DNA of 64,000 nucleotides, from assembly GCA_015680685.1 (NCBI GenBank), contig MNCI01004788.1:62001-126000 (forward strand), written 5' to 3'. The translations under genes were made by a program, and so were the position numbers. Shown one piece after another: positions 44,127 to 53,999 of the stretch (position 1 is the stretch's first letter; the number at the start of each line of letters is the position of its first letter). The notes beneath the pieces are model-generated. The model saw only the letters and a list, made by a program, of their open reading frames with translations. It was not told where the DNA came from and searched no databases. Source of the stretch: Gnetum montanum (Eukaryota > Streptophyta > Gnetopsida > Gnetales > Gnetaceae).

Positions 44127-44172
44127 NNNNNNNNNNNNNNNNNNNNNNNNNNNNNNNNNNNNNNNNNNNNNN
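44127..44172. other. Assembly gap (46 N)
   Basis: Run of N. Sequence to the left is host-like; sequence to the right is inside an Athila extra ORF. A single N is also at 52883. Confidence 1.
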
Positions 44173-44736
44173 CACATTAGCTATTTTTAGTTTTTGAGTG
44201 GTCTCTTTGTAGAGCTTGAAGTAAGCCTTGTACAAGAGGTTTGAGCTAACTACTTTCTTTTCAAGTTCTAACTATAGTCTTCTAGCAATTAACATTACCA
44301 AGTTTACATAGCAAAGATTGGTAACCTTCATATACTATTTTATCTCTTCAATTTGTAGCTCCTTCAAGTAGATCTCTACTTTATTGTAGATACTGAGTAT
44401 ATTAAATATGAATTGTCAAGTATCATCATGTTGTTGGAGCTACTAGAGAGAATCATTCATCTTCATCATGGCCAACTGGATCTTATTTTCATGAACTTCC
44501 TTAAGTATGCTCACCTAGTCTCTATAATGAATTTTCACCTTCTTGTACTTTAGGATCTCATTTTTCCAAGCAATAATCTTCATGACTAACTTTTATCTTA
44601 TGGCACATACCTTTTGCATTAAGAGATTTTTATTTTTAACTCTAAAGTATCTAACATCTTGGTTTACCCTAGCAAATTGTTCCTAGTGGTACTTCAAGTA
44701 TGCCTATAGTTGTCCTTTTTGCATCTTCATCTTAAG
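44173..44736 (-). pseudogene. Athila-type extra ORF fragment, C-terminal part, left of element F
   Basis: Read on the minus strand it encodes a coiled-coil-rich remnant (FARVNQDVRYFRVKNKN; VEIYLKELQIEEIK) that matches the C-terminal half of the extra ORF in element E (LVRINQDINRLAKENLT; KVKNKDLQIEDLKEY). It is cut at 44736 by element F, and the upstream portion continues at 52649-53101. Stops are frequent. Confidence 0.6.
44732..44736. repeat. Target-site duplication of element F, left copy (TTAAG)
   Basis: TTAAG directly before LTR start TGATGAATC; identical TTAAG at 52644-52648 directly after the 3' LTR end CTCATCA. Confidence 0.9.
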
Positions 44737-45589
44737 TGATGAATCATGTTTTGACTAGCTCCAATATCAAATATTCGATATCAAAGCCTCGATATTAGAT
44801 ACCCAATATTAGAGCCCAAGACACAATGTCAAGTATCTGATATCACAAGGTATATGTCAGCTTATAAATATAGTGCTTGGGCTCATGATTTTTAGATAGT
44901 TTTTGTCATAGCATAGTGAAGCTCTTGTAGTTTGTTTTCTCCAGAGTTAGAATACTTTCTAAGTGCTTGTAGTAGTAGTCTAAGTGTATACATATATTTG
45001 TTCAAGCATCGATGTACCTAAGCACAGCAGTGTGACGAGAATAAAAATGAACCCTTTTGATAATCCTTGCAGCAATGAGAAAATATTAATGTTTCCTTTT
45101 ATACATTTGATATTCATGCACTTTACTTTAATGCATTTTCATTAAGCAATCAATTTTCAGTTGTTAATGAACACAAGCACAACCACTTTGAGCATACATG
45201 TAGCAGTTGGTAACCCAAAAACACTTAACATTTGGTAACCCAATACTGCTACATGCATTTAGGATGTGTTTGGAGAGTGGAAATGAGTACTTATGTTAGG
45301 CCAGCTAGGCAATAAATGAATTAGATCTTAAATTACTCTACCTTTCATTCTGGTTCTAGGTGATTAAGATTATAAAATATAAAATGATAAAAATCACATA
45401 CCTCAGTTGCAGTTAACCATATACTTATACCTCACAAGTGGAACTGAGAAGACAACAATCATTTCAATTAGATTTCACTTCCTTGAAACTAGTGTACTTA
45501 AGAACTTAAGGTCTACAAAGTTTGACTAGATTAAGCATGAACACTTGTGATGCATATGGTTTGGCATAGGGGCATGTAGCTACTCATCA
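44737..45589 (+). mobile_element. 5' LTR of element F
   Basis: 853 bp, TGATGAATCATG...TACTCATCA. TATA box TATAAATA at 44863-44870. U3 has several imperfect GATATC/CAATATC repeats (44764-44850), also present in the 3' LTR. Followed by one base and the primer site. Confidence 0.9.
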
Positions 45590-45590
45590 T

Positions 45591-45608
45591 TGGCGTCATT
45601 GTCAGGGA
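45591..45608 (+). other. Primer-binding site, element F (tRNA-Asp type)
   Basis: TGGCGTCATTGTCAGGGA, differing from TGGCGCCGTTGCCGGGGA (complement of the plant tRNA-Asp end) by four transitions. Confidence 0.75.
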
Positions 45609-45779
45609 CCTTTTAGTTGTTACGTGTGCTATCTAGGACTAGTGAAAAATTATTCAAATCATTGAAATGAACCTTAGAATCATATCACACTTCAAAAATA
45701 GCTACAACAATATTTAGAAGCACACTATAATTTTTATTTCACTAACATAAAATATCTTCTTCTCATAGGAGTGATTCTC

Positions 45780-47620
45780 CATCCAAGTCTGATGGAGTAC
45801 ATCAGCTAGTACCTTAATAATACTAAGTGGTATATGCTCATCCTAATAAGTATGTATCCAGTTTCACCTTCATCCTACATTAGGATGAACAACTGCAGTG
45901 GTGTAACATGAAGGGCAACATTGTGTTGCTACCTGATTGATCTATTCCTTCAATGCTCCAACAAATTCTTATATGATGTGGTCTCCAAGGACTTCATGTT
46001 GAGTACATGGTGCAAGATAGTAACACCAAGGATTATCATCCCACTGAGGCACAATGTCTAAGGGATTGATAGCTAGAACAACATCATGAATCTGCAAAGG
46101 AAAAAGGATTTAATGATTTCTCATTCCCGCTATACCAAAAAAATGATGGAGAGCCCTTCTCTAGAGGTTTTCCATTTAGTGAAATTCCTCTCCTTAACTT
46201 CTATGAATAATGTCAGAACCAAAAATTACAATCTACGATTCACAATCCTGGTTTTGGAAAAAATGGATCCAATGAAAAAGAAGGATCCAACAAGGCAAGT
46301 CAAGGCAAGGATGCAAACAAAAAACAAGATTGTGATCATCGTCACAGTCACTAAAGAGATGGTAGCAAGCACCATGATGGTGCTAGTCCTCCTTCCTTTT
46401 CACCTTTGCCATGATCCTTTTCTTCTTCTAACTTTGATCGCAACTATAGGGGGCACGATTATAATAGAGGTGATTGACATAATCGAGATAACCAAAGGGA
46501 CCATTAGGCAAGGCAAGATTAAGGGCATAGGCATTTAAGAGAGACACAATGCCATGAATAAAGGGGTAATAGAGGGCATAGGAGGCATCAAAATCATGTC
46601 CTTGATGAGCCTTTTCTTGCTACCCAAAGTATGCCAAACATCATAGAGGCAGTACAAATCCCAACAAGGCATATATAGGATAGTCAAATCAAGAGGCTAG
46701 ATATGAACAATATCCCTAGGTTCAAAGGTGGATACAACTCAAATCTGTAGAATCATCTCTAAGATTTTCAAGATTCATGTGCCTTGAAAAATATAGAGAA
46801 TGAGTGGCAAAAACTTAGGTTGTTCCCAAGGACACTCATTAAAGAGGTAGAAAACTAGTAGTGATCCTTAGAACTGAAATCTATCAGATAATGGAGTATA
46901 ATACTTGAATTGTTCAATGAAAAATATCAAACATACTCTAGAATGTCCAACTTGAGAAGGCAAATCTAAGGATAGAAACAAGGAACACATGAACCCTTGG
47001 ATGCCAACATGAACTAATACTATTCCTTAATGCACATATGTCTTGTCCATGGTTATTCTCATTTAGATCAACTTCACCACATTGTAGATGGGCTTCAATC
47101 TGAAATAAGAAGAATCCTTGGTGTCTATGCCAAATGATGATTGTTAGAATTAAGTGCTCATTAGATCCAAAGATTGATTGAGTAGGTAGCTAAAGAGGAA
47201 GGTGAATTAAGAAAAAGAGAAAGTAAAAAAGAATATAACCATGATCCTTCCATTCAAAAATTAGAGGTTCAATTTTATGACAATGAGGAAGAATTAGCAC
47301 TTAATGAGGTGTTGAATCAAAAAACCTTGTTGCTTCAAAAATTTCAATATGAAATTATGACCAAGGTTGATCAATTATGGGATACCATGGATAGCAAATT
47401 TCAAGCTATCCTAAAAATTGCTGAAAATTCCAAGAACAAGGTAGTGATTGTAAGCGCAAGAGGAGCAAGGAAGTTGAATGTGCCATTGAAAGAGGTAAGG
47501 GTAAGATTGCTACAATAGAAGAAGTTGTAGGAAGCAAATCAAATGATGGTGTTTTGTATAAAGTTTGCCAGTATGAACATCCTAAGGGATGTTACCCCAT
47601 AGTGTCACACTTATAGGAGT
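45780..47620 (+). pseudogene. Gag, element F
   Basis: Same layout as in element A. Open pieces: 46086-46538 and 47309-47518, with reading in other frames in between. Recognisable: YHPTEAQCLRD (46035 area), LDMNNIPRFKGGYNS (46700), WQKLRLFPRTL (46805), LHHIVDGLQSEIRRIL (47090), the coiled-coil KVDQLWDTMDSKFQAILKI (47365) and the knuckle VCQYEHPKGC (47565). Multiple stops. The role is the particle protein. Confidence 0.75.
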
Positions 47621-47870
47621 CTAGGTTATACGCTTTGAATCCATAACTCACACAATGGAAAACACCCAGAAGATTATCTTATCCTTAAGGCAATTCTAGG
47701 CAGTTCCACCAACAACAATAGTATTATCCAATGGAACTCCATCACAATTATATGAGTAATGTCAATAGTGGCAATAGCCACTGTCATGAGTGCTAGCACC
47801 ACCAAGATAGCAATACCCTTATCAACAACCTGATCCATATGGATATTACATTCAATTGTCAAAGATGTTT

Positions 47871-48620
47871 GAGCATTCCTTAGACATACTAGCTATTACC
47901 AATGATTCATAGATAATTTCTCTAAGATCACAAAATCATTGATGAAACTAACAAAGAAAGATACTCCATTTGTCTAGATCATGGAATGTGAACAAGCATT
48001 CCAACATTTGAAAGAAAAACTTATAGAAAGTCCAATCCTACAAGCACCTAACTGGTCCAAACCATTTCATGTTGTGATAAATGCATCAAATTAGGCCTTG
48101 GGAGTTGTTCTTATGCAAATGGATGACAAGAAATGTCCATATGACATCCACTATGCTAGCTAAAGCATTGTCGATGCACAATTGAACTACAACACTATAG
48201 AAAAAGAACTAATGGTAGTGGTGTTTGCTCTAGAGACGTTTAGGCACTATGTGCTTGCATACAAAGTGTTTGTGCACATAGACCAAAATGTCATTCACTT
48301 TCTAATAAACAAGCCAATGGTAAACCCCCATGTCATACAGTGGCTAGTGATCTTACACAACTTCAAACTTACGATGGTAGATTGAAAGGGAACTTAGAAT
48401 GTGGACATTGACCTCTTGTCTTGGTTACGATGGGAAAACAAAGAGGAAGAAAGTCCATTATCTGATATGTTTCCTAACAAACTCCTCTTTGCTGGATTAT
48501 CTAATATGTTTTCTAATAAACTCCTCTTTGTTGGGGCTATAACTAAACAATTTCCCAATGAGCCTAAATGGTATGATGGAATTTTCACCTATCCTCTTAC
48601 CCAAGAGATGTAACAAGGGT
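47871..48620 (+). pseudogene. RT C-terminal end and RNase H, element F
   Basis: Begins abruptly with FIDNFSKITKSLMKLTKKDT, the last RT motif, then FEQAFQHLKEKLIESPILQAP, FHVVINASN (RNase H first Asp replaced by Asn-type reading in VINAS), ALGVVLMQMDDKK, LNYNTIEKELMVVVFALETFRHYVL (catalytic Glu region kept) and FLINKPMVNPHVIQWLVILHNF. Missing: the whole RT palm with its Y-x-DD box. The open stretches 48182-48385 and 48401-48613 carry the second half of RNase H and the connector. Confidence 0.75.
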
Positions 48621-48639
48621 TTGATCACTAAAAGAAATA

Positions 48640-49612
48640 ACAATGGACACCTCTACAAGGTGTGTGTCGATGGCCTAGTTCATTAGTGTGTCTCTGATAT
48701 TGATCAACTACACATTCTCCAAGATGCTCATGAAGGTCCTTATGGAGGCCATTATGCTAGGAGATGCATGGCCATTAAGATCATGATGGTAGGGTATCAT
48801 TGGATAATAATTTTTAGGGATGCTCATCAATATGTCCAGTCTTGTGAATGCTACCAACAAGATGATAAAATGACTAATCAAATGGAGGAACCTCAATAAT
48901 GGATTCAACCACTGAAACACTTCAACATCTAGGGCATTGATTTCATGGATCCCATCATGCCTATGTCAAATAGAAAGGCATACATCATAGTCGCTATTGA
49001 CTATTGTACAAAATAGGTAGAATAGCAATTGTCATTGACTATACATCTTCTACTGCTACTCAGTTTGTATAAAAAAATATTGTAAATAGGTTTGGTATGC
49101 CACATGCATTAGTTTCTAATAATGGAACTATCTTTATAGGGACTACCTTTCAGAAGCTCATGAAATTCTTGAAGGTTGAACATAAACTCACAACATCCTA
49201 CTATCCCCAAGCCAATGGACAAGCTATAGTTACCAATAGGGAAATCACAAGGATTCTAATAAGAATTGTCAACAAATATAGAAACGATTGGAGCACGAAA
49301 CTCAATGATGCACTTTGGGCCTACCACTCAACATGGAGACTTCATATAGGCTACTCTCCCTATGAGTTGGTGTATGTGAAAATACCAACACTTCCTATTC
49401 AATCTAATCTTTATACACTTAAAATAGCCTATTACCTTGACCTTGACTTGAGTCTAGCACAAAATGAAAGATTAATAAATCTCAACTTACTAGATGATAA
49501 TCAATTGGTAGCCCTGTCATCCAATGAGTTACACAAGGCATTCAACAAAAAGTTCCATGACCTTAAAATTAGAAAAGTCAAATTTCAATTGGAAGATAAG
49601 GTTCTCTACTAG
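48640..49612 (+). pseudogene. Integrase, element F
   Basis: Zinc motif: LHILQDAHEGPYGGHYA then VQSCECYQQ (H-H-C-C) near 48700-48855. Core: HFNI-GIDFMDPIMP (first Asp kept), then in the open stretch 49097-49612 SNNGTIFIG where the family has SDNGT-F (second Asp is Asn) and NGQAIVTNREI where the family has NGQAEVSNRE (catalytic Glu is Ile). So two of three catalytic residues are lost. It continues into the C-terminal domain (FQLEDKVLY). Stops occur before the open stretch. Confidence 0.8.
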
Positions 49613-49899
49613 AATCCCACACATGTACCTCAACAAACTAAGTTTCAAATGTTTTGAAAAGGACCTTATATAATTTATGAAACTTTCCTTTTGGGGTGAT
49701 GATGATCTACAAACCTGAGATCCCAAACAAAAAATAATTCGTTAACATAGAACAAGTTAAACCTTTCCATGAGCATAAGCTAGCAAATACAAAAAATTCC
49801 TCATCAAATGGAAAACCATGCTCAATATTTCAAATCTCCTCCTTTCAACTTAGTCATAGAGAAGATGGCCATCCATGATAACTATATAAGTGGCTCCTC

Positions 49900-50020
49900 A
49901 ATTTTTCACCCCTTTTATTTTACATGTTTTTGGTTTTATGCATTTTTTCTTTACAACTTTTTATTTTACACTTTTTGTTTTCTACATTTTTAATTTTTCA
50001 AAATTTTTCTTTTACAATAT
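49900..50020 (+). repeat. Degenerate 15-bp T-rich array, element F
   Basis: About seven decayed units related to TTTTTATTTTACAC, at the same position as the longer array in element A (3443-3656). Confidence 0.6.
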
Positions 50021-51794
50021 CATTGTTATATTTTCTATTTCTTGAATATTTTACACTTTCTTTTATATTTTCTTTTATCTAGTGTGGTTTTCTAACTTTT
50101 TGTTAATAACTACAAGGCACAGTTGTAATTCGTTGCTTGATGGTGGTATGTACTATTTAGTTATTTGATTGTTGATGTCTGAATTCTAGCTTTGAATTTT
50201 CTAATGGATAGGTAGGACATGGTTTCTTTTTCATGCAATAGGCAGTAAGTCCATAACATCCACCCATCCACAAACTCTATGGTTTTCCTTGTTCTAGAAA
50301 TGTGCAGTCCCTTTTTCATTAATAAAACTATAATGAATTTGTGACTTTGGTAGTTTTCGAATTTGGAAAGGATTCAAAGGTTTGAATAGTGTGTGATTTC
50401 AAGGGGATTTGTTATTATTTATGTTTTTCTACTTATTTGGGTGCATGTGTGTTTTCAAATAAAAAGAGGTTGAATATGTCTTTACATGGTGTGATTCTCA
50501 TCCAAAAAATTAATGGGAATTCAAAGCACATCCATTAGACAAAATAAATAGGCTACAAGCATTGGTTATGGGACTAGAAAGACATGTTACCCATGCTTAA
50601 AGGTCCCCTCTAACTAAGGCCCTTCCTGACTTCCTACTTCTCTTTTCATCTCTAATAAGGAATGGTGATTGTTCTATGGGAGCACTCTTCTATCTCAGGG
50701 GAGTGGACTAGTCATAGAATGACGATGTGATGTCATTGAACATGATTGGTTTTGGTCTAGACTAAGGATGAATCTTATCAAGTCATTTAACCATAAAATT
50801 CACAAGGGACTTCATGTGATCTTAATTACGAACTCAATTCCACACACTCTCTCTCTTTCACCTATGCTTCCCATGTCTCACCTCACTACTGGTTTCATGT
50901 TCTTATTCAATGTCCTAGTATGATGTGTTGAAATTCGTAGGTAGTTTCTTCCTAATTTTTGTACTTAAATTTCTATAATCATTAATCATCCATAGGGCCC
51001 ACTGACTCCTCTATTTGAAGTTATGCAAGGCCAATAAAAGGTCTATGCTTGCTTTGGGGAGAACCCACTTACATATCCTTTGGTTGGGTTCGTTAAGTTC
51101 TTACCCTTAGGAATCCTCACAATCAAGTCCTTTTGGTTGTCCCATCAATGACATCCTATTGTGCACACCTTCACAACATTCTTTAGTGAAATATTTTTAT
51201 TGCATTTGTTGTGAATTCTTTAACCCTTCTCAAGTATTTTATTATGCTTGGACTTTTCAAAATTTTTTGATGGACCACTTATCTATTCCACCATATTTTC
51301 AAGCCTTCTTGCTAATACTATTATCAAAATTCATCCATCACAATCAAAACCTAGCCAAGTGTAACCACTGATGAGATAAGGTACTTCAAAGTTATATGTT
51401 ACACATTGCACCCTAATTTATGATTTTGTTGTGATTGTAGTGGCAAGGATGGATGGAATGCACATGCTGGAAGTAGGACTATCTTCAGAAAGGAAGCAAC
51501 AATAGCACCACCATGTGATGAGGACTCTTCATGATCTTTGAATCTTCTTCCTCACTCTTTAGCTACCAAAGGAGTGGATGTTAGTTTTATTCAAGGTGTT
51601 CACTTCTCTTATCATGAACACCCAATTTTGTAAAATATTGTGAATTTGTTCACTTGGACACTTAGGAGTCTATTTGTTCTATTTGAGTTAGTTTGTATGT
51701 TAGTGAATAATCCCATGCCTTCCAAATATTTTGTAAGGAACTTGTTCCTCTTCTTCTTCACTTGAGGATAAGATTTCATTTAGTCATGTAGGTA
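50021..51794 (+). other. 3' non-coding region and polypurine tract, element F
   Basis: Contains the conserved blocks ACAAGCATTGGTTATGG and CTCTAACTAAGGCCCTT (50563-50625) shared with A and, reversed, D. Ends CATGTAGGTA at 51785-51794, a decayed form of the tract CATGGGGGTA seen in A. No gene. Confidence 0.6.
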
Positions 51795-52643
51795 TGATGA
51801 ATCATGTTTTAACTGGCTTTGATATCGAGTATTCAATATCAAGCCCTCAATATTGAATACCCAATATCAGAGCCCAAGATGTAATGTTGAATATCCAATA
51901 TCATGGGGTATATGATAGCCTATAAATATAGCACTTAGGCTCATGATTTTCATATAGTTTTTGTCATAGCATAGCAAAGCTCTTGTAGTTTTTTTTTCCA
52001 AAGTTAAAATATTTTCTAAGTGCCCACAACAAGAGTCTAAGTGTGTATGGATCTTTGTTCAAGCATTGATGTACTTAAGCATAGAAGTGTGATAGGAATA
52101 AAAATGAACCCTTTTGATAATCCTTGCAACACTAAGAATAGATTAATGTTTTTTTATGCATTTGATATTCATGCACTTTACTTTAATGCATTTTCATTAA
52201 GCAATCAATTTCCAATTGTTAATAAACACAAGCACAACCACTTTGAACATACATGTAGCACTTGGTAATGTAGAAATGCTTAATGTTTGGTAACCCAGTA
52301 GCACTAAATGCATTCAGAATGTGTCTAGAGAGTGGAAAGGGGTACTTATGTTAGGCTAGCTAGGCAGTACACAAATTAGATCTTAAATTACTCTATCTTT
52401 CATTCTAGTTCTAGGAGATTAAGCTTATAAATATAAAATGATAAAAATCACATACCTTAGTTTTACTTAACCATATACTTGTACCTCACAAGTGGAACTA
52501 AGAAGACAACAATCATTTCAATTTAATTTCATTTCCTTGAAATTAGTGTACTTAAGAACTTAAAGTTTGTAGAGTTCAACTGGATCATGTGTGAAGACTT
52601 GTGGTTCGTATGGTTGGGTGTAGGGGTATCTAGCCACTCATCA
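51795..52643 (+). mobile_element. 3' LTR of element F
   Basis: 849 bp, TGATGAATCATG...CCACTCATCA, followed by TTAAG. TATA box at 51921-51928. Clearly diverged from the 5' LTR by many substitutions, so the insertion is not recent. Confidence 0.9.
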
Positions 52644-52648
52644 TTAAG

Positions 52649-53101
52649 AAAACATTAATTTCTTTTGGTTAGATGTTTACTTTCCATGAGCATCTTGGCA
52701 AGGTACTTATTTGTAGCATTCATCATGGTATCTAATAAGGATGTAACCTAGATGACTCTCTCTTTTTCATCATTGGTCATCATTAATTTCTTCTAAAGCT
52801 TTTAACAATCTTCATCACTACTCAAGTTTAGTCATAGGATGATAGAATCAAACAAGTTAGCTCCTAATTGCACAACTTTAGTNCCAATTTGTCCTTTTTT
52901 TTCATTAGTATGAACTATATCACTAAAAAATCTTTTGGAATATCAAAGACATCTAAAATTAGTTTCCCAATGCCCACTAGTCTCTCCATTACCTCTTCAT
53001 ACTAGGTAGTAATCATCTCCCTAGATCTGATTCTTACAGACACTTGAATGTTTGCCATAGCAGCAATGTCGAGCATAGGTTCCATAGGAACCTTCAATGG
53101 T
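52649..53101 (-). pseudogene. Athila-type extra ORF fragment, upstream part, right of element F
   Basis: On the minus strand: LKVPMEPMLDIAAMANIQVSV, YEEVMERLVGIGKLILDVFD, VVQLGANLFDSI and NATNKYLAKMLMESKHLTK, a helical, coiled-coil-rich stretch that continues across element F into 44173-44736. It abuts the truncated LTR of E at about 53102, so its own N-terminal part is gone. Contains one N (52883). Sequence similarity to E's ORF is clear only for the C-terminal part. Confidence 0.5.
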
Positions 53102-53818
53102 TTATCACATATGGTTTAGTCTAGAGTGACACATATGATTCTTGATGTTGTCTAGCCCTAAGCTACTCCTAATGATAATAAAGATATTAATTAATTAAGA
53201 TAATTAATAATGGATAGAAAAGTCTAAACTAGCCTACATGCGATAAGTATTCATTCCTAAATGTCCATACATGCCTTGGACTTTTCATAACTACTACTAG
53301 GATTACGAAGTGTGCATCACTAGGCTTACTAAATGATACACTACTAGGTTACCATGTAATGACACTTAAGCTCTTGTGATTAGTCATACTCATTCCACTT
53401 AATGACAAGAATAATAAAGAGCAATAAATGGAAATATTAACTAAGGAAAATAGTAAATAATTAAACAATTAAAACAATACTAAAGCTAGGTGGATGCTAC
53501 AATGATGGAAGTCATCTTGATCTTTATTGCCAAACATGCAACATGTCCAAGTACATCACACTTAAATAAGGATGTCATACAATCACTTAAGATCACACTG
53601 TGGGCATGCACTAGAAACTAACAGAACTTGAAATTAAAGATCTATGAATCTAACTCTATCTTCTGTATTTCTTCTCTCTCTTTCTATATCTCAACTATGC
53701 ACCCAAGTTTGTTATTTATAGGCATGCATAGAAGAGGCAATATCAGATGCCTGACATCGAAGGTTGTGCTCCAATATTGTGGCTTCAATAACAGAGCCAT
53801 GCAAAACATGACTCATCA
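53102..53818 (-). mobile_element. 3' LTR of element E, truncated
   Basis: Plus-strand right end ACTCATCA at 53811-53818 is the LTR start TGATGAGTCATG on the minus strand, next to the polypurine tract. The other end is cut: it begins at TTTATCACATATGG, so about 150 bp present in the 5' LTR (61299-61448) are missing. TATA box on the minus strand at 53713-53720. Confidence 0.75.
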
Positions 53819-53834
53819 TACCCTCATGATTGAC
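53819..53834 (-). other. Polypurine tract, element E
   Basis: Minus strand GTCAATCATGAGGGTA then TGATGAGTC. Corresponds to TAGTCATGGGGGTA of element A. Confidence 0.6.
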
Positions 53835-53999
53835 TAAAAACTTGTCCTTGAGTTAAACAAAATAATTAACAAGCTCTTTACAAAATATTTGAAAGGTATG
53901 GGATTATTGATTGACTTAACTAAACACACAAATTAACTTTACATGCCATAGTGGTGTTTTACAAAAATGGACATCACATGACAAAACAACAAAACTGGG

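Larger units (their letters stand above)
44737..52643 (+). mobile_element. Element F: Athila-like retrotransposon, full-length ends, internal deletion
   Basis: 7907 bp with two LTRs (44737-45589 and 51795-52643), perfect TTAAG target duplication, tRNA-Asp-type primer site and polypurine tract. Internal order: gag, knuckle, then directly the last part of RT, RNase H, integrase, T-rich array and 3' non-coding region. The protease and RT core present in the family are missing; the junction is near 47871, where gag-linker sequence (PDPYGYYIQLSK) is followed by RT-end sequence (FIDNFSKITKSLMKLTKKDT). It interrupts an older Athila extra ORF. Confidence 0.85.
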
